DNA from: Flavobacterium urocaniciphilum | GTDB lineage: Bacteria; Bacteroidota; Bacteroidia; Flavobacteriales; Flavobacteriaceae | Direction of reading: 5' to 3' | Length of the DNA: 64,000 nucleotides | NCBI RefSeq assembly: GCF_900110615.1 | Contig: NZ_FOEI01000005.1 | Span: 124,001 to 188,000, forward strand | Part shown: positions 16,208 to 24,301 of the stretch, piece after piece | Position numbering within the stretch: position 1 is the first letter of the stretch | Layout: each line of letters begins with the position of its first letter | Notes under the pieces: generated by a model | What the model was told of the DNA's origin: nothing | The model's input: the letters and a program-made list of their open reading frames with translations, nothing else | Database searches by the model: none | Made by a program: the position numbers and the translations under genes

Positions 16208-16247
16208 AGCTCTCTACAAAAAAAGCACTTCATTTGAAGTGCTTTTT
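16208..16247. terminator. Third tail copy; bidirectional terminator
   Basis: agctctctacaaaaaa resembles the tRNA end, followed by aagcacttca / tgaagtgctt (16223-16232, 16235-16244), the same hairpin as at 16018. A-rich and T-rich flanks allow use from both sides; it ends 5 bp from the stop of the minus-strand TPR gene. Confidence 0.7.
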
Positions 16248-16251
16248 AATA

Positions 16252-17256
16252 TTATTTACATGAAACAAAACTATAAAATTTACTTGTATCAAATCCTAAT
16301 TCTTTTGCCATTTTAGCATCTTTACAAGCACCGTCCAAATCTTTTAATTTATACTTAACAACTGCTCTATTTATATATGCTTCTTTTAATTTTGGATTAA
16401 TTGATATTGCTTTTGTATAATCTTCTAAAGCTTCGTTCAACTTTCCCAATTTATTATATATCATTCCTCTATCGTGAAAATATTTTTCATTCTTTGGATT
16501 TAATAAAATTGCATTTTCATAATCCTTCAAAGCTCCATTTAAATCATTTGCAAGATATTTACTATAAGCTCTATTATTATATACATCACCACTTGGATTT
16601 AATTCTATCGCTTTATCATAATCTTTAATAGCTTTTAAATATTCACCTAAAGCACAATACACATTCGCTCTATTTTCATATACTTTATAAAAAAGTTCAT
16701 CTTTTTCTACAACTTTATTAAATCCAATTAATGCTTCCTTATAATTTTTTTTAAAATAATGTGTTAACGCCAGCAAATTTACAGTATGATTATAATTTGG
16801 ATTTAATTTATCAGCAATTAAAAAATCAGATAATGCTTTATCAAATAATTCCTTATCAAAAAAAATCTCACCTCTTCTTAAATAAACATTAAACTCATTA
16901 GGATTTAATTCAATTAATTTATTTAAGCAATCAACAGCTTCATCTCTTTTATTTATTTCTTTTAATGCTACAGCTTTATTATATAAAGAGCCTTGATGAT
17001 TTTGATTTAAAAATAACGCTTTATTAAAATCAACAATGGAACTTTCATACTCTTTTATCATAAGTTTTGAATAGCCCCTTCTATAGTAAATATCAAAATT
17101 AGTGCTATCTAAAACTATATATTTATCAAGATTTAAAATTACATTTTTATGATCATCTAATTTACAAAATCTAATTGATTCATTGAATAGTTCTTCTTTT
17201 GACTGTTGTGCAAATCCAAAACTTGCAATTAATAATATAAAACCTATTCTAATCAT
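16252..17256 (-). CDS. Secreted tetratricopeptide repeat protein
   Basis: 334 residues with an N-terminal signal peptide (MIRIGFILLIASFGFAQQ). The rest is a row of about eight 34-residue TPR units, recognisable by repeated YNRA, AL-DY-KAI-LNP and similar words (for example YYRRGYSKLMIKEYESSIVDF near 58). It is probably a periplasmic protein-protein scaffold. Start and stop overlap the upstream SIMPL gene by one base, so they are translationally coupled. Confidence 0.82.
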   Translation of the reverse strand: MIRIGFILLIASFGFAQQSKEELFNESIRFCKLDDHKNVILNLDKYIVLDSTNFDIYYRRGYSKLMIKEYESSIVDFNKALFLNQNHQGSLYNKAVALKEINKRDEAVDCLNKLIELNPNEFNVYLRRGEIFFDKELFDKALSDFLIADKLNPNYNHTVNLLALTHYFKKNYKEALIGFNKVVEKDELFYKVYENRANVYCALGEYLKAIKDYDKAIELNPSGDVYNNRAYSKYLANDLNGALKDYENAILLNPKNEKYFHDRGMIYNKLGKLNEALEDYTKAISINPKLKEAYINRAVVKYKLKDLDGACKDAKMAKELGFDTSKFYSFVSCK

Positions 17257-17951
17257 TACTCCAAAACAAAACTTACACTTACATTACAAATAATTTCAAT
17301 TTCTCCAACTGCTAACGTTTCTCTTGGCATATCTGCAGATGCTTCAGCCATCATTCCTTTTGCCATATAAACTGGTCTTGGGTAGTTAGTATACGAATTA
17401 TCAGAAATTAATATCGCTTTACCTACTTTTTGACCTGGTAATACTGAAACATAATCGTCTGCCTTTTTCTTAGCGTTTAAAATGGCTTTTTTTCTTGCTT
17501 CTGTTTCATAGGTCTCCATTTTAGAAGATTTAAATTCAACGCCATTAATAACGTTAATTCCGGTATCCATTACATCCATCATAAATGCATCGTATTTAGA
17601 AATATCTTTTAATGTAACACAAATTGTTTGATTGGCTTGATAAGAATATTTTTTCTTATCGTAATCGTAGTTTTTATATAAACTCATTTGTGTGGTTTGA
17701 TAATCTGCAGTTGGAATACCGAACTTTTTGATATACTTAATAACTTTATCAATTGTTACATCATTTAAAGTCTTTACTTCTTTAGCATCTTTCCCATTAT
17801 TTTGAACTCCCAATTGAATTACTGCAATATCTGGCGTAATTTTAACCTTTCCTTCTCCAGAAATAGAAATTTGCGGAACTTGTTTTTGCGCTTCCTGACT
17901 CATAACACTCATTGTTGTAATTAATGTTAATACTAAAATTATTTTTCTCAT
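17256..17951 (-). CDS. SIMPL domain (DUF541) secreted protein
   Basis: 231 residues: signal peptide MRKIILVLTLITTMSVMSQE, then SIMPL domain from about 27 (ISISGEGKVKITPDIAVIQLGV), with ARKKAILNAKKKADDY in the second half as typical of the family. SIMPL proteins (BP26/YggE-like) are periplasmic or outer-membrane oligomers; YggE is linked to oxidative stress tolerance, but the biochemical activity is unclear. It is the first gene of a pair with the TPR protein. Confidence 0.87.
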   Translation of the reverse strand: MRKIILVLTLITTMSVMSQEAQKQVPQISISGEGKVKITPDIAVIQLGVQNNGKDAKEVKTLNDVTIDKVIKYIKKFGIPTADYQTTQMSLYKNYDYDKKKYSYQANQTICVTLKDISKYDAFMMDVMDTGINVINGVEFKSSKMETYETEARKKAILNAKKKADDYVSVLPGQKVGKAILISDNSYTNYPRPVYMAKGMMAEASADMPRETLAVGEIEIICNVSVSFVLE

Positions 17952-17996
17952 AATCTATTTATTTAGTTTCCGATTTGAATTCAAATAACGTGCCAA

Positions 17997-18635
17997 TTAC
18001 AACTTATCTTTTCTAACAATAAAATACAAAACTACTATTGGTATGAGCATCAGTCCAATAAACATTAATCTTTCATTTAATAAAATTGGTTTTAGCATTA
18101 ATGTGAAAAATAAACCACCAACTGCTCCACCAAAATGAGCAGTATGACCAATATTATCAAACCTTCCTTTCATCCCAAAAATTGAATAACTTAAATATAA
18201 AATGGCAAATAAAAATCCTGGAATTTTAAGAGCTCCAAAAAGATAAACAGAACTTTCCGGATGTAATAATATCGCACTATAAATCACTCCAGAAACCGCT
18301 CCAGAAGCTCCAATAGCCGAATAATGAGGTTCATTTTGATGCAATCTTAAAGATAAAAAACTACCCAAAAACATACTCCCAATATAAATGATTAGTATTT
18401 GAATACTATTAAAATAAATTTCCAAAACATTAGTAAAACTCCAAAAACTGAACATATTAAAAGCAAAATGAAACCAATCGGCATGTAAAAAACCAGATGT
18501 TAGCATTCTATATTGTTCTCCACTTCGGACAGCTGAAATATTGAATTTATACTTATTAAAAAAATCAGGATTAGAAAAACCTTGATAGGTTAAAATTGCT
18601 GTAACAGCAATAATTATTGTAGATATTGAAAACAT
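17997..18635 (-). CDS. Rhomboid family intramembrane serine protease
   Basis: 212 residues, six membrane helices. HADWFHFAFNMFSFW (about 51-65) is the conserved loop-1/helix-2 motif; the catalytic serine is S111 in IGASGAVSG and the catalytic histidine is probably H167 in GHTAHFGGAVGG. All catalytic elements are present, so an active protease is expected. Substrates are unknown. It is divergent from the acyltransferase gene. Confidence 0.93.
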   Translation of the reverse strand: MFSISTIIIAVTAILTYQGFSNPDFFNKYKFNISAVRSGEQYRMLTSGFLHADWFHFAFNMFSFWSFTNVLEIYFNSIQILIIYIGSMFLGSFLSLRLHQNEPHYSAIGASGAVSGVIYSAILLHPESSVYLFGALKIPGFLFAILYLSYSIFGMKGRFDNIGHTAHFGGAVGGLFFTLMLKPILLNERLMFIGLMLIPIVVLYFIVRKDKL

Positions 18636-18686
18636 AAAATTATTAATTTATATAAAGATATGATATTTATTAAAATAACAAAAGTG

Positions 18687-18694
18687 TATATTTG
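18687..18694 (+). promoter_or_regulatory. -7 element TATATTTG of the acyltransferase gene
   Basis: Exact TAnnTTTG, 13 bp before the ATG at 18708. It lies downstream of an earlier in-frame ATG (18660), which rules that start out. Confidence 0.6.
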
Positions 18695-18707
18695 TAAAAA
18701 AAGATAC

Positions 18708-19580
18708 ATGCAATTTCTAATATATATACTGGTTTATCCAATCATTTGGTTAATTTCAATTTTACCTTTCCCAATTCTTTATTTGTTTTCCGATTTTGTA
18801 TACTTTGTGGTTTATAATGTAATTGGTTATCGAAAAAAAGTAGTTCGAAATAACATTGCCTTAGCTTTACCGCATTTGTCTAAAGAAGAGCAATTAAAAG
18901 TTGAGAAAAAGTTTTATTCGCATATGTGTGATATGTTCTTAGAAATGGTAAAAACACTAACTATTTCGAAAAAAGAAATTGAAAAACGCTATACTTTCGA
19001 AAATATGGAAGTGTATCACGATTTAGAAAAGAAAGGAAAAAGCATTGCTTTACTTTGCGCACATTATGCCAGTTATGAATGGGCCGTATCTATGAATTAC
19101 TATGTAAACCACAAGGCGTATGGTGTTTACAAACAAGTAGCTAATCCGTATTTTGATAAATTAGTTCGTAAAATACGTTCAAAATTTAATGCTGAATTGA
19201 TTGATACCAAACAAACTATTCCAACTATGGCTGATAATTTTAGATCTAAAAGACTTAGTATTTATGGTTTAGTTAGTGATCAATCACCAAAATTAAATGC
19301 CACACATCATTGGCAAAAATTCATGGGTGTTGAAGTTCCAGTACATACTGGTGGAGAAATGCTTGCCAAAAAATACGACATGAATGTAATTTTCCTAAAA
19401 ACAACTAAACTTAAACGTGGTTATTATAAAGCTAGTTTTGAAGTTTTAGCAGATGGAAACACTAAAGAATTTCCAAATTACGATTTAACAGACAAGTTTT
19501 TAAAACTAGTAGAACAACAGATTTATGATGCTCCTGAATATTACTTATGGACACATAAACGATGGAAACATCAGAGATAA
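18708..19580 (+). CDS. Lipid A/lysophospholipid acyltransferase family protein (LpxL/HtrB-like)
   Basis: 290 residues starting MQFLIYILVYPIIW, a membrane anchor. The catalytic HX4E box is H119-Y-A-S-Y-E124 in CAHYASYEWAV, as in the LpxL/LpxM (Lip_A_acyltrans) family. The GLVSDQSPK and HTGGEMLAKKYDMNVIFL segments are also typical, and the WTHKRWKHQR end is the usual family C-terminus. It transfers an acyl chain to lipid A or a related lipid at the inner face of the cytoplasmic membrane. Start chosen because the promoter box lies between it and the upstream ATG. Confidence 0.9.
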   Translation: MQFLIYILVYPIIWLISILPFPILYLFSDFVYFVVYNVIGYRKKVVRNNIALALPHLSKEEQLKVEKKFYSHMCDMFLEMVKTLTISKKEIEKRYTFENMEVYHDLEKKGKSIALLCAHYASYEWAVSMNYYVNHKAYGVYKQVANPYFDKLVRKIRSKFNAELIDTKQTIPTMADNFRSKRLSIYGLVSDQSPKLNATHHWQKFMGVEVPVHTGGEMLAKKYDMNVIFLKTTKLKRGYYKASFEVLADGNTKEFPNYDLTDKFLKLVEQQIYDAPEYYLWTHKRWKHQR

Positions 19581-19584
19581 GTAA

Positions 19585-19656
19585 TCAGTCTCAGTGTTCA
19601 GTCTCAGTGTTCAGTCTCAGTGTTCAGTCTCAGTGTTCAGTCTCAGTGTTCAGTTT
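19585..19656. repeat. 13-bp tandem repeat, five and a half copies
   Basis: Unit tcagtctcagtgt is repeated five times without a change (19585-19649) plus a partial copy. It starts 4 bp after the acyltransferase stop. An inverted partial copy (actgaaaactgagactgc) lies at about 19673-19690, so the transcript can fold back. It is between convergent genes. Confidence 0.95.
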
Positions 19657-19695
19657 AAACTATGTAGACTTTACTGAAAACTGAGACTGCAAACA

Positions 19696-21180
19696 TTAAT
19701 TAAACCAACTCTTAACCATTGCTACTTCTGGCTTAGTGTCGTTTTTATGACTGAAGTCATTTTTAGCTGGATTGTAAATATAATCTTCTTTCCAAGTTGG
19801 GAATTTTTCAGCTAATTCTATAATTGCATCACAAACTAATTGAATTTCTTCAGTAGTTGTTGTTGGATGAATCGACATACGAATCCAACCTGGTTTATTG
19901 GTTAAATCACCTTCATTAATACTGCAAGTAATAGAATTTGAAGTTTCCTGATCTACATGAAGTAAATAATGTCCGTAAGTTCCAGCACAACTGCATCCTC
20001 CACGAACTTGAATTCCGAATTTATCATTTAATAATTTTACCCCTAAATTGAAGTGTAAATCATCAATATAAAAAGAAATTACACCTAATCTATCTTTATG
20101 TTGTCCGGCTAAAATTGTAATATTTTCAACAGGCGATAATCGTTCAAAAATATAATCCACTAATTCGTGTTCTCTATCTAAAATATTTTGAACACCCATT
20201 TTTTCCTTTAACTGAATAGCTAAAGCCGTTTTAATAACTTGTAAGAATCCAGGTGTACCACCGTCTTCTCTATCTTCGATATTATCGATGTATTGATGTT
20301 CTCCCCAAGGATTTGTCCAACTTACCGTTCCGCCACCAGGGCAATCAGGCACATTGTTTTTGTATAATTCCTTATTGAAAACCAAAACACCACAAGTACC
20401 AGGTCCGCCTAAAAATTTATGTGGAGAAAAGAAAATAGCATCTAAATACGCTTCTTTATCTTCTGGATGCATGTTTATTTCTACATAAGGTCCAGAACAA
20501 GCGAAATCTACAAAACACACACCATTATTTTGATGCATAATTTTTGCTACTTCATGATAAGGGGTTTTAATACCCGTTACATTTGAACATGAAGTAATTG
20601 AAGCAATTTTAAAACTTCTGTCTTTATATTGATTGACTAATTCTTTAAAAGTTTCTAAACAAAATAAACCTTCTTCATTTGCTGGAATTACTACAACATC
20701 TGCAATAGTTTCTAACCAAGAAGTTTGATTAGAATGGTGTTCCATATGAGAAATGAATACAATTGGTTTAATTTCTTTTGGAATTGAAGTAAATTCCTTT
20801 AAGTTTTCAGTAATTCTTAAACCTAAAATACGTTGTAATTTATTCACAACACCTGTCATACCTGTTCCATCAGTAATAAGAACATCATTATCATTAGCAT
20901 TTACGTGATGTTTAATGATATGTCGCGCTTCATGATACGCCATTGTCATAGCCGTACCGGTAATAGAAGTTTCAGTATGTGTATTAGCAACAAAAGGTCC
21001 GAAAGTATGCATCATTCTTTCTTCAATAGGTTGATACAATCTCCCACTTGCAGTCCAATCAGTATAAACAATATTTTTTTCTCCAAAAGGCGAAACAAAA
21101 GATTGATTAATTCCAATAATATTTTCTCTAAACTGTTGAAAGTAAAGCTCTAATTTCGATTTCGTTTCTGTTGCATTCAT
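19696..21180 (-). CDS. Class V aminotransferase-fold PLP enzyme (cysteine desulfurase-like)
   Basis: 494 residues from ATG 21180; an upstream ATG at 21219 lies beyond the promoter box and is rejected. K255 in FSPHKFLGGPGTCG is the PLP lysine. WTASGRLYQPIEERM near the N-terminus and RGGCSCAGTYGHY (C396, C398) match a longer, NifS-like subgroup. Cysteines in the substrate loop suggest sulfur transfer, but no scaffold (IscU/SufU) gene is next to it, and a selenocysteine lyase or other activity is possible. Gene is monocistronic. Confidence 0.78.
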   Translation of the reverse strand: MNATETKSKLELYFQQFRENIIGINQSFVSPFGEKNIVYTDWTASGRLYQPIEERMMHTFGPFVANTHTETSITGTAMTMAYHEARHIIKHHVNANDNDVLITDGTGMTGVVNKLQRILGLRITENLKEFTSIPKEIKPIVFISHMEHHSNQTSWLETIADVVVIPANEEGLFCLETFKELVNQYKDRSFKIASITSCSNVTGIKTPYHEVAKIMHQNNGVCFVDFACSGPYVEINMHPEDKEAYLDAIFFSPHKFLGGPGTCGVLVFNKELYKNNVPDCPGGGTVSWTNPWGEHQYIDNIEDREDGGTPGFLQVIKTALAIQLKEKMGVQNILDREHELVDYIFERLSPVENITILAGQHKDRLGVISFYIDDLHFNLGVKLLNDKFGIQVRGGCSCAGTYGHYLLHVDQETSNSITCSINEGDLTNKPGWIRMSIHPTTTTEEIQLVCDAIIELAEKFPTWKEDYIYNPAKNDFSHKNDTKPEVAMVKSWFN

Positions 21181-21196
21181 GTTGTGTAATTTGCTG

Positions 21197-21204
21197 CAAA
21201 TATA
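21197..21204 (-). promoter_or_regulatory. -7 element TATATTTG of the class V aminotransferase gene
   Basis: Exact TAnnTTTG on the minus strand, 16 bp before the ATG at 21180. Confidence 0.55.
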
Positions 21205-21266
21205 CAGTTTCCATTCCAAAAATCAATTTCAAAAATCAATTTCAATGTTATACTAACTAAATTATT

Positions 21267-21274
21267 TAACTTTG
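21267..21274 (+). promoter_or_regulatory. -7 element TAACTTTG of selO
   Basis: Exact TAnnTTTG 17 bp before the ATG at 21292. Confidence 0.5.
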
Positions 21275-21291
21275 TTAGATATTTCTATAAA

Positions 21292-22857
21292 ATGTCGATT
21301 CAATTTTTACATAAATTTACAAATAATCTCCCAGCTGACGAAATTTCAGAAAACTATACCCGTCAAGTTCCAAAAGCGGCTTTTTCATTTGTTACTCCAA
21401 GAATTCCAGGTCAACCTAAATTAATACATAGTTCTAAAGAAGTACAGCAATTATTAGGCTTTTCAGATGAATTTATTCAATCAGACACCTTTTTAAAATT
21501 GGTTTCTGGTGCTGAAATAATTTCAAATTCTAAACCTTTTGCCATGAATTATGCTGGACATCAATTTGGAAATTGGGCCGGACAATTAGGCGATGGAAGA
21601 GCAATCGTTTTAGGAGAAATTGAACACAACAATCAAACCTTCACTTTACAATTAAAAGGCGCTGGAGCTACTCCCTATTCGCGTCGAGCAGATGGTTTAG
21701 CTGTTTTACGATCTTCTATTCGTGAACATTTATGTAGTGAGGCGATGTTTCATTTAGGCGTACCTACAACACGTTCGTTATCGTTGATTTTAACAGGTGA
21801 TGAAGTGTTACGAGATGTGATGTATAACGGAAATCCAGCCATGGAAAAAGGGGCAATCGTTTGTCGAGTTGCACCTAGTTTCATCCGTTTTGGAAGTTTC
21901 GAATTGTTCTCTTCACAAAATGATATCGAAAATTTAAAATTACTGGCCGATTATACAATTTCCAATTATTATTCTGAAATTCAGGAAAATGGAAAAGAAA
22001 AATACATAGCTTTTTTCAAGCAAGTTGCTGAAAATACAAGAAAAATGATTGTGCATTGGCAACGAGTTGGATTTGTTCATGGTGTAATGAATACAGACAA
22101 TATGAGTATTCATGGTATTACAATAGATTACGGACCTTATGGTTGGTTAGAAGGATTTGACCCGAATTGGACGCCAAATACAACAGATGCTGAAGGAAGA
22201 AGATATCGTTTTGGAAATCAGGCTAATATTGCATTGTGGAATTTATACCAATTAGCAAATGCCTTATATCCTTTAATTGAAGAAGCAGAACCTTTAGAAA
22301 CGATTTTGAATAATTTCGCCAAACAATACGATGCAGATTTTTACGAAATGATGTTGAAAAAAATTGGGATTACTTCAAAAAACGAACAAACGGAGCAACT
22401 TATTCAACAATTATTGCATAATTTAGAACAAACAGAAACCGATTTTACAATATTTTTCAGAAATCTGAATCTAATTAAGAAAACAGATTCAGTAGAAGAA
22501 TGTTTGGAAAAAATAAGTTTTTCATTCTATTTCCCACTAGAAGTTAGAGGATTGATTGAAGAAACATGGAAATTTTGGTTTGAAAACTATTTGAACGTTT
22601 TGAAAGAAGAAACTCTTTCTGATGAAGATCGAAAAACATTGATAAACTCTGTGAATCCAAAGTATGTTTTACGAAATTACATGGCTCAAATGGCTATTGA
22701 ATTAGCCGATAAAGAAGATTATTCTTTAGTGGATGAGTTGTATAATTTAGTATTAAATCCGTACAATGAACAGCCTGAATTTGAAAAATGGTACAACAAA
22801 CGACCAGATTGGGCAAGAGAAAAAATTGGAAGTTCAATGCTAAGTTGTAGTTCTTAA
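21292..22857 (+). CDS. selO: SelO/YdiU family protein adenylyltransferase (AMPylase)
   Basis: 521 residues. NYAGHQFGNWAGQLGDGRA and GAGATPYSRRADGLAVLRSS are unmistakable SelO signatures, and VMNTDNMSIHGITIDYGPYG carries the pseudokinase active-site acids. SelO transfers AMP from ATP to protein hydroxyls. The C-terminus ends LSCSS with C519 at the position where animal SelO has selenocysteine, which fits the redox-switch cysteine of bacterial members. Monocistronic with its own promoter. Confidence 0.95.
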   Translation: MSIQFLHKFTNNLPADEISENYTRQVPKAAFSFVTPRIPGQPKLIHSSKEVQQLLGFSDEFIQSDTFLKLVSGAEIISNSKPFAMNYAGHQFGNWAGQLGDGRAIVLGEIEHNNQTFTLQLKGAGATPYSRRADGLAVLRSSIREHLCSEAMFHLGVPTTRSLSLILTGDEVLRDVMYNGNPAMEKGAIVCRVAPSFIRFGSFELFSSQNDIENLKLLADYTISNYYSEIQENGKEKYIAFFKQVAENTRKMIVHWQRVGFVHGVMNTDNMSIHGITIDYGPYGWLEGFDPNWTPNTTDAEGRRYRFGNQANIALWNLYQLANALYPLIEEAEPLETILNNFAKQYDADFYEMMLKKIGITSKNEQTEQLIQQLLHNLEQTETDFTIFFRNLNLIKKTDSVEECLEKISFSFYFPLEVRGLIEETWKFWFENYLNVLKEETLSDEDRKTLINSVNPKYVLRNYMAQMAIELADKEDYSLVDELYNLVLNPYNEQPEFEKWYNKRPDWAREKIGSSMLSCSS

Positions 22858-22944
22858 TATTGATAACTTAGATTTTTAGAAAATTAGACTTTTGGAATTA
22901 ATAAAATATTTACATTTATAAATAAGAAAAATTCTTCAAGAAGT

Positions 22945-23382
22945 ATGGAAAAATTAGAATTCAAAATAGAAATCAATGCGCCAGCAAATAAAGTTTGGAA
23001 CGTTTTGTGGGAGGATGCTACTTATAGAAAATGGACAACTGCTTTTTGTGAAGGAAGTTATGCTGTAAGTAATTGGAATGAAGGTGACACCATTCATTTT
23101 TTATCTCCTAGTGGTGATGGCATGTATAGTAAGATTCATAAAAAAATTGATAATAAATTCATGTCGTTCAATCACATTGGAAACATAAAAGACTATAAAG
23201 AAATGCCTATAGATGAAGAAACAAAAAATTGGACAGATTCTTTTGAAAATTACGAATTAAGCGAAAAAAACGGAAAAACAATTGTAACTGTTTCAATAGA
23301 TGCTTTAGAACAATATGTTTCGTTTTTCAATTCAACAATGCCTAAAGCAATGGAATTGGTTAAAAACTTAAGCGAGAACTAA
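22945..23382 (+). CDS. SRPBCC/AHSA1-like domain protein
   Basis: 145 residues. EFKIEINAPANKVWNVLWEDATYRKWT at the start and a C-terminal amphipathic helix (STMPKAMELVKNLSE) are typical of the START-like SRPBCC fold (AHSA1 group), a hydrophobic ligand-binding cavity. No signal peptide. Ligand unknown. It is followed after one base by the next gene, so both form an operon. Confidence 0.85.
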   Translation: MEKLEFKIEINAPANKVWNVLWEDATYRKWTTAFCEGSYAVSNWNEGDTIHFLSPSGDGMYSKIHKKIDNKFMSFNHIGNIKDYKEMPIDEETKNWTDSFENYELSEKNGKTIVTVSIDALEQYVSFFNSTMPKAMELVKNLSEN

Positions 23383-23383
23383 G

Positions 23384-23596
23384 ATGAAAAAACTAATAAT
23401 TCTTTGTGCAATTCTTTCTTTAGGATTTCAATCCGAAAGCAGCATTACTGTTTATATTTGTGTGAGTAAAACAGCTAGTAAATATCATTTAGACAGAGGT
23501 TGTGGAGCATTAAAAAACTGCAAACACGAAATAAAATCAGTCTCAAAATCTGAAGCCATTGAATTAGGCTATTCACTATGCGGACATGAAGATTAA
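23384..23596 (+). CDS. Small secreted Cys/His-motif protein
   Basis: 70 residues: a short signal peptide (MKKLIILCAILSLGFQSESS), then VYICVSKTASKYHLDRGCGALKNC with C, H and C in a C-x10-H-x4-C spacing, then AIELGYSLCGHED. The pattern (Y-H-x4-C-x2-L, then A-x-x-x-G-Y-x-x-C) recalls the small Ada-like metal-binding module found in secreted nucleases. A zinc-binding role is inferred; no catalytic domain is attached. Confidence 0.75.
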   Translation: MKKLIILCAILSLGFQSESSITVYICVSKTASKYHLDRGCGALKNCKHEIKSVSKSEAIELGYSLCGHED

Positions 23597-23599
23597 AAC

Positions 23600-23637
23600 A
23601 AAAAACCTCAAATTCTAATAAAATTTGAGGTTTTTTA
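23600..23637. terminator. Bidirectional terminator between convergent genes
   Basis: aacctcaaatt / aatttgaggtt (23604-23614, 23622-23632) flanked by A-run and T-run. Confidence 0.85.
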
Positions 23638-23639
23638 TT

Positions 23640-23969
23640 TTATTCTTCTATTGTTCCAATTGAATCAATTTCAGCAGCTGGATTAACATATTCTCGTTTC
23701 CATTTTTGTTCTAAAAACTTGTACAAACCATAAGCACCAAGCAATCCAAATGGAATTGCGGAATAACTTACTGTCGTTTCGTTTCTTTCAATATCAAAAT
23801 CAATTCCAAAAATCAAAATTATTAAGGTAAAAATTACCACTACTAAAAGCATTACTCCATAATAGGTTGCTATGGCTAAAATTGCATGTCCCCATTTGTG
23901 TTTATTGTATTCTTTAGCTAAATCGTAAAAATATTTTCCTATCCAGTATAATAATAAAATTCCAAACAT
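23640..23969 (-). CDS. Small membrane protein, three helices
   Basis: 109 residues with helices near 2-18, 27-51 and 68-84, and an acidic tail ending EIDSIGTIEE. The tail resembles that of the next upstream protein (EEIEDIGTNNDE), hinting that the two are related by duplication. Only 2 bp separate them. No family recognised. Confidence 0.65.
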   Translation of the reverse strand: MFGILLLYWIGKYFYDLAKEYNKHKWGHAILAIATYYGVMLLVVVIFTLIILIFGIDFDIERNETTVSYSAIPFGLLGAYGLYKFLEQKWKREYVNPAAEIDSIGTIEE

Positions 23970-23971
23970 AA

Positions 23972-24301
23972 TTATTCGTCGTTGTTTGTTCCTATATCTT
24001 CAATTTCTTCTGAGCTTGCAAATCGTTCTTCTGTTCCAAATTTATTCACTAAAAAACTTCTATATAATAATGTTGTTATTAAACAAATACTAAAAATTAT
24101 TAGGAAAAATATAGTTGTTGTATTATAAGTTTCATCAAAAGTAAAACATAATAAATAATCAACTATACTTGAAATTATTAAATAAAAAACAACAAATCGG
24201 ATTACATTTCCAATATACCTATAATCGTAATAATAGGATATTTTATAAATATAAATTGCAAAAATGAATAAAATTGCAACATTTATTATTAAACCATCCA
24301 C
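23972..24301 (-). CDS. Small membrane protein, GTG start
   Basis: 109 residues, about four helices, starting with GTG at 24301 that overlaps the TAG stop of the GlmU-like gene by one base (TAGTG). The nearby ATG at 24297 is out of frame. The tail EEIEDIGTNNDE matches the style of the downstream neighbour. Probably translated by coupling. Function unknown. Confidence 0.6.
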   Translation of the reverse strand: MDGLIINVAILFIFAIYIYKISYYYDYRYIGNVIRFVVFYLIISSIVDYLLCFTFDETYNTTTIFFLIIFSICLITTLLYRSFLVNKFGTEERFASSEEIEDIGTNNDE

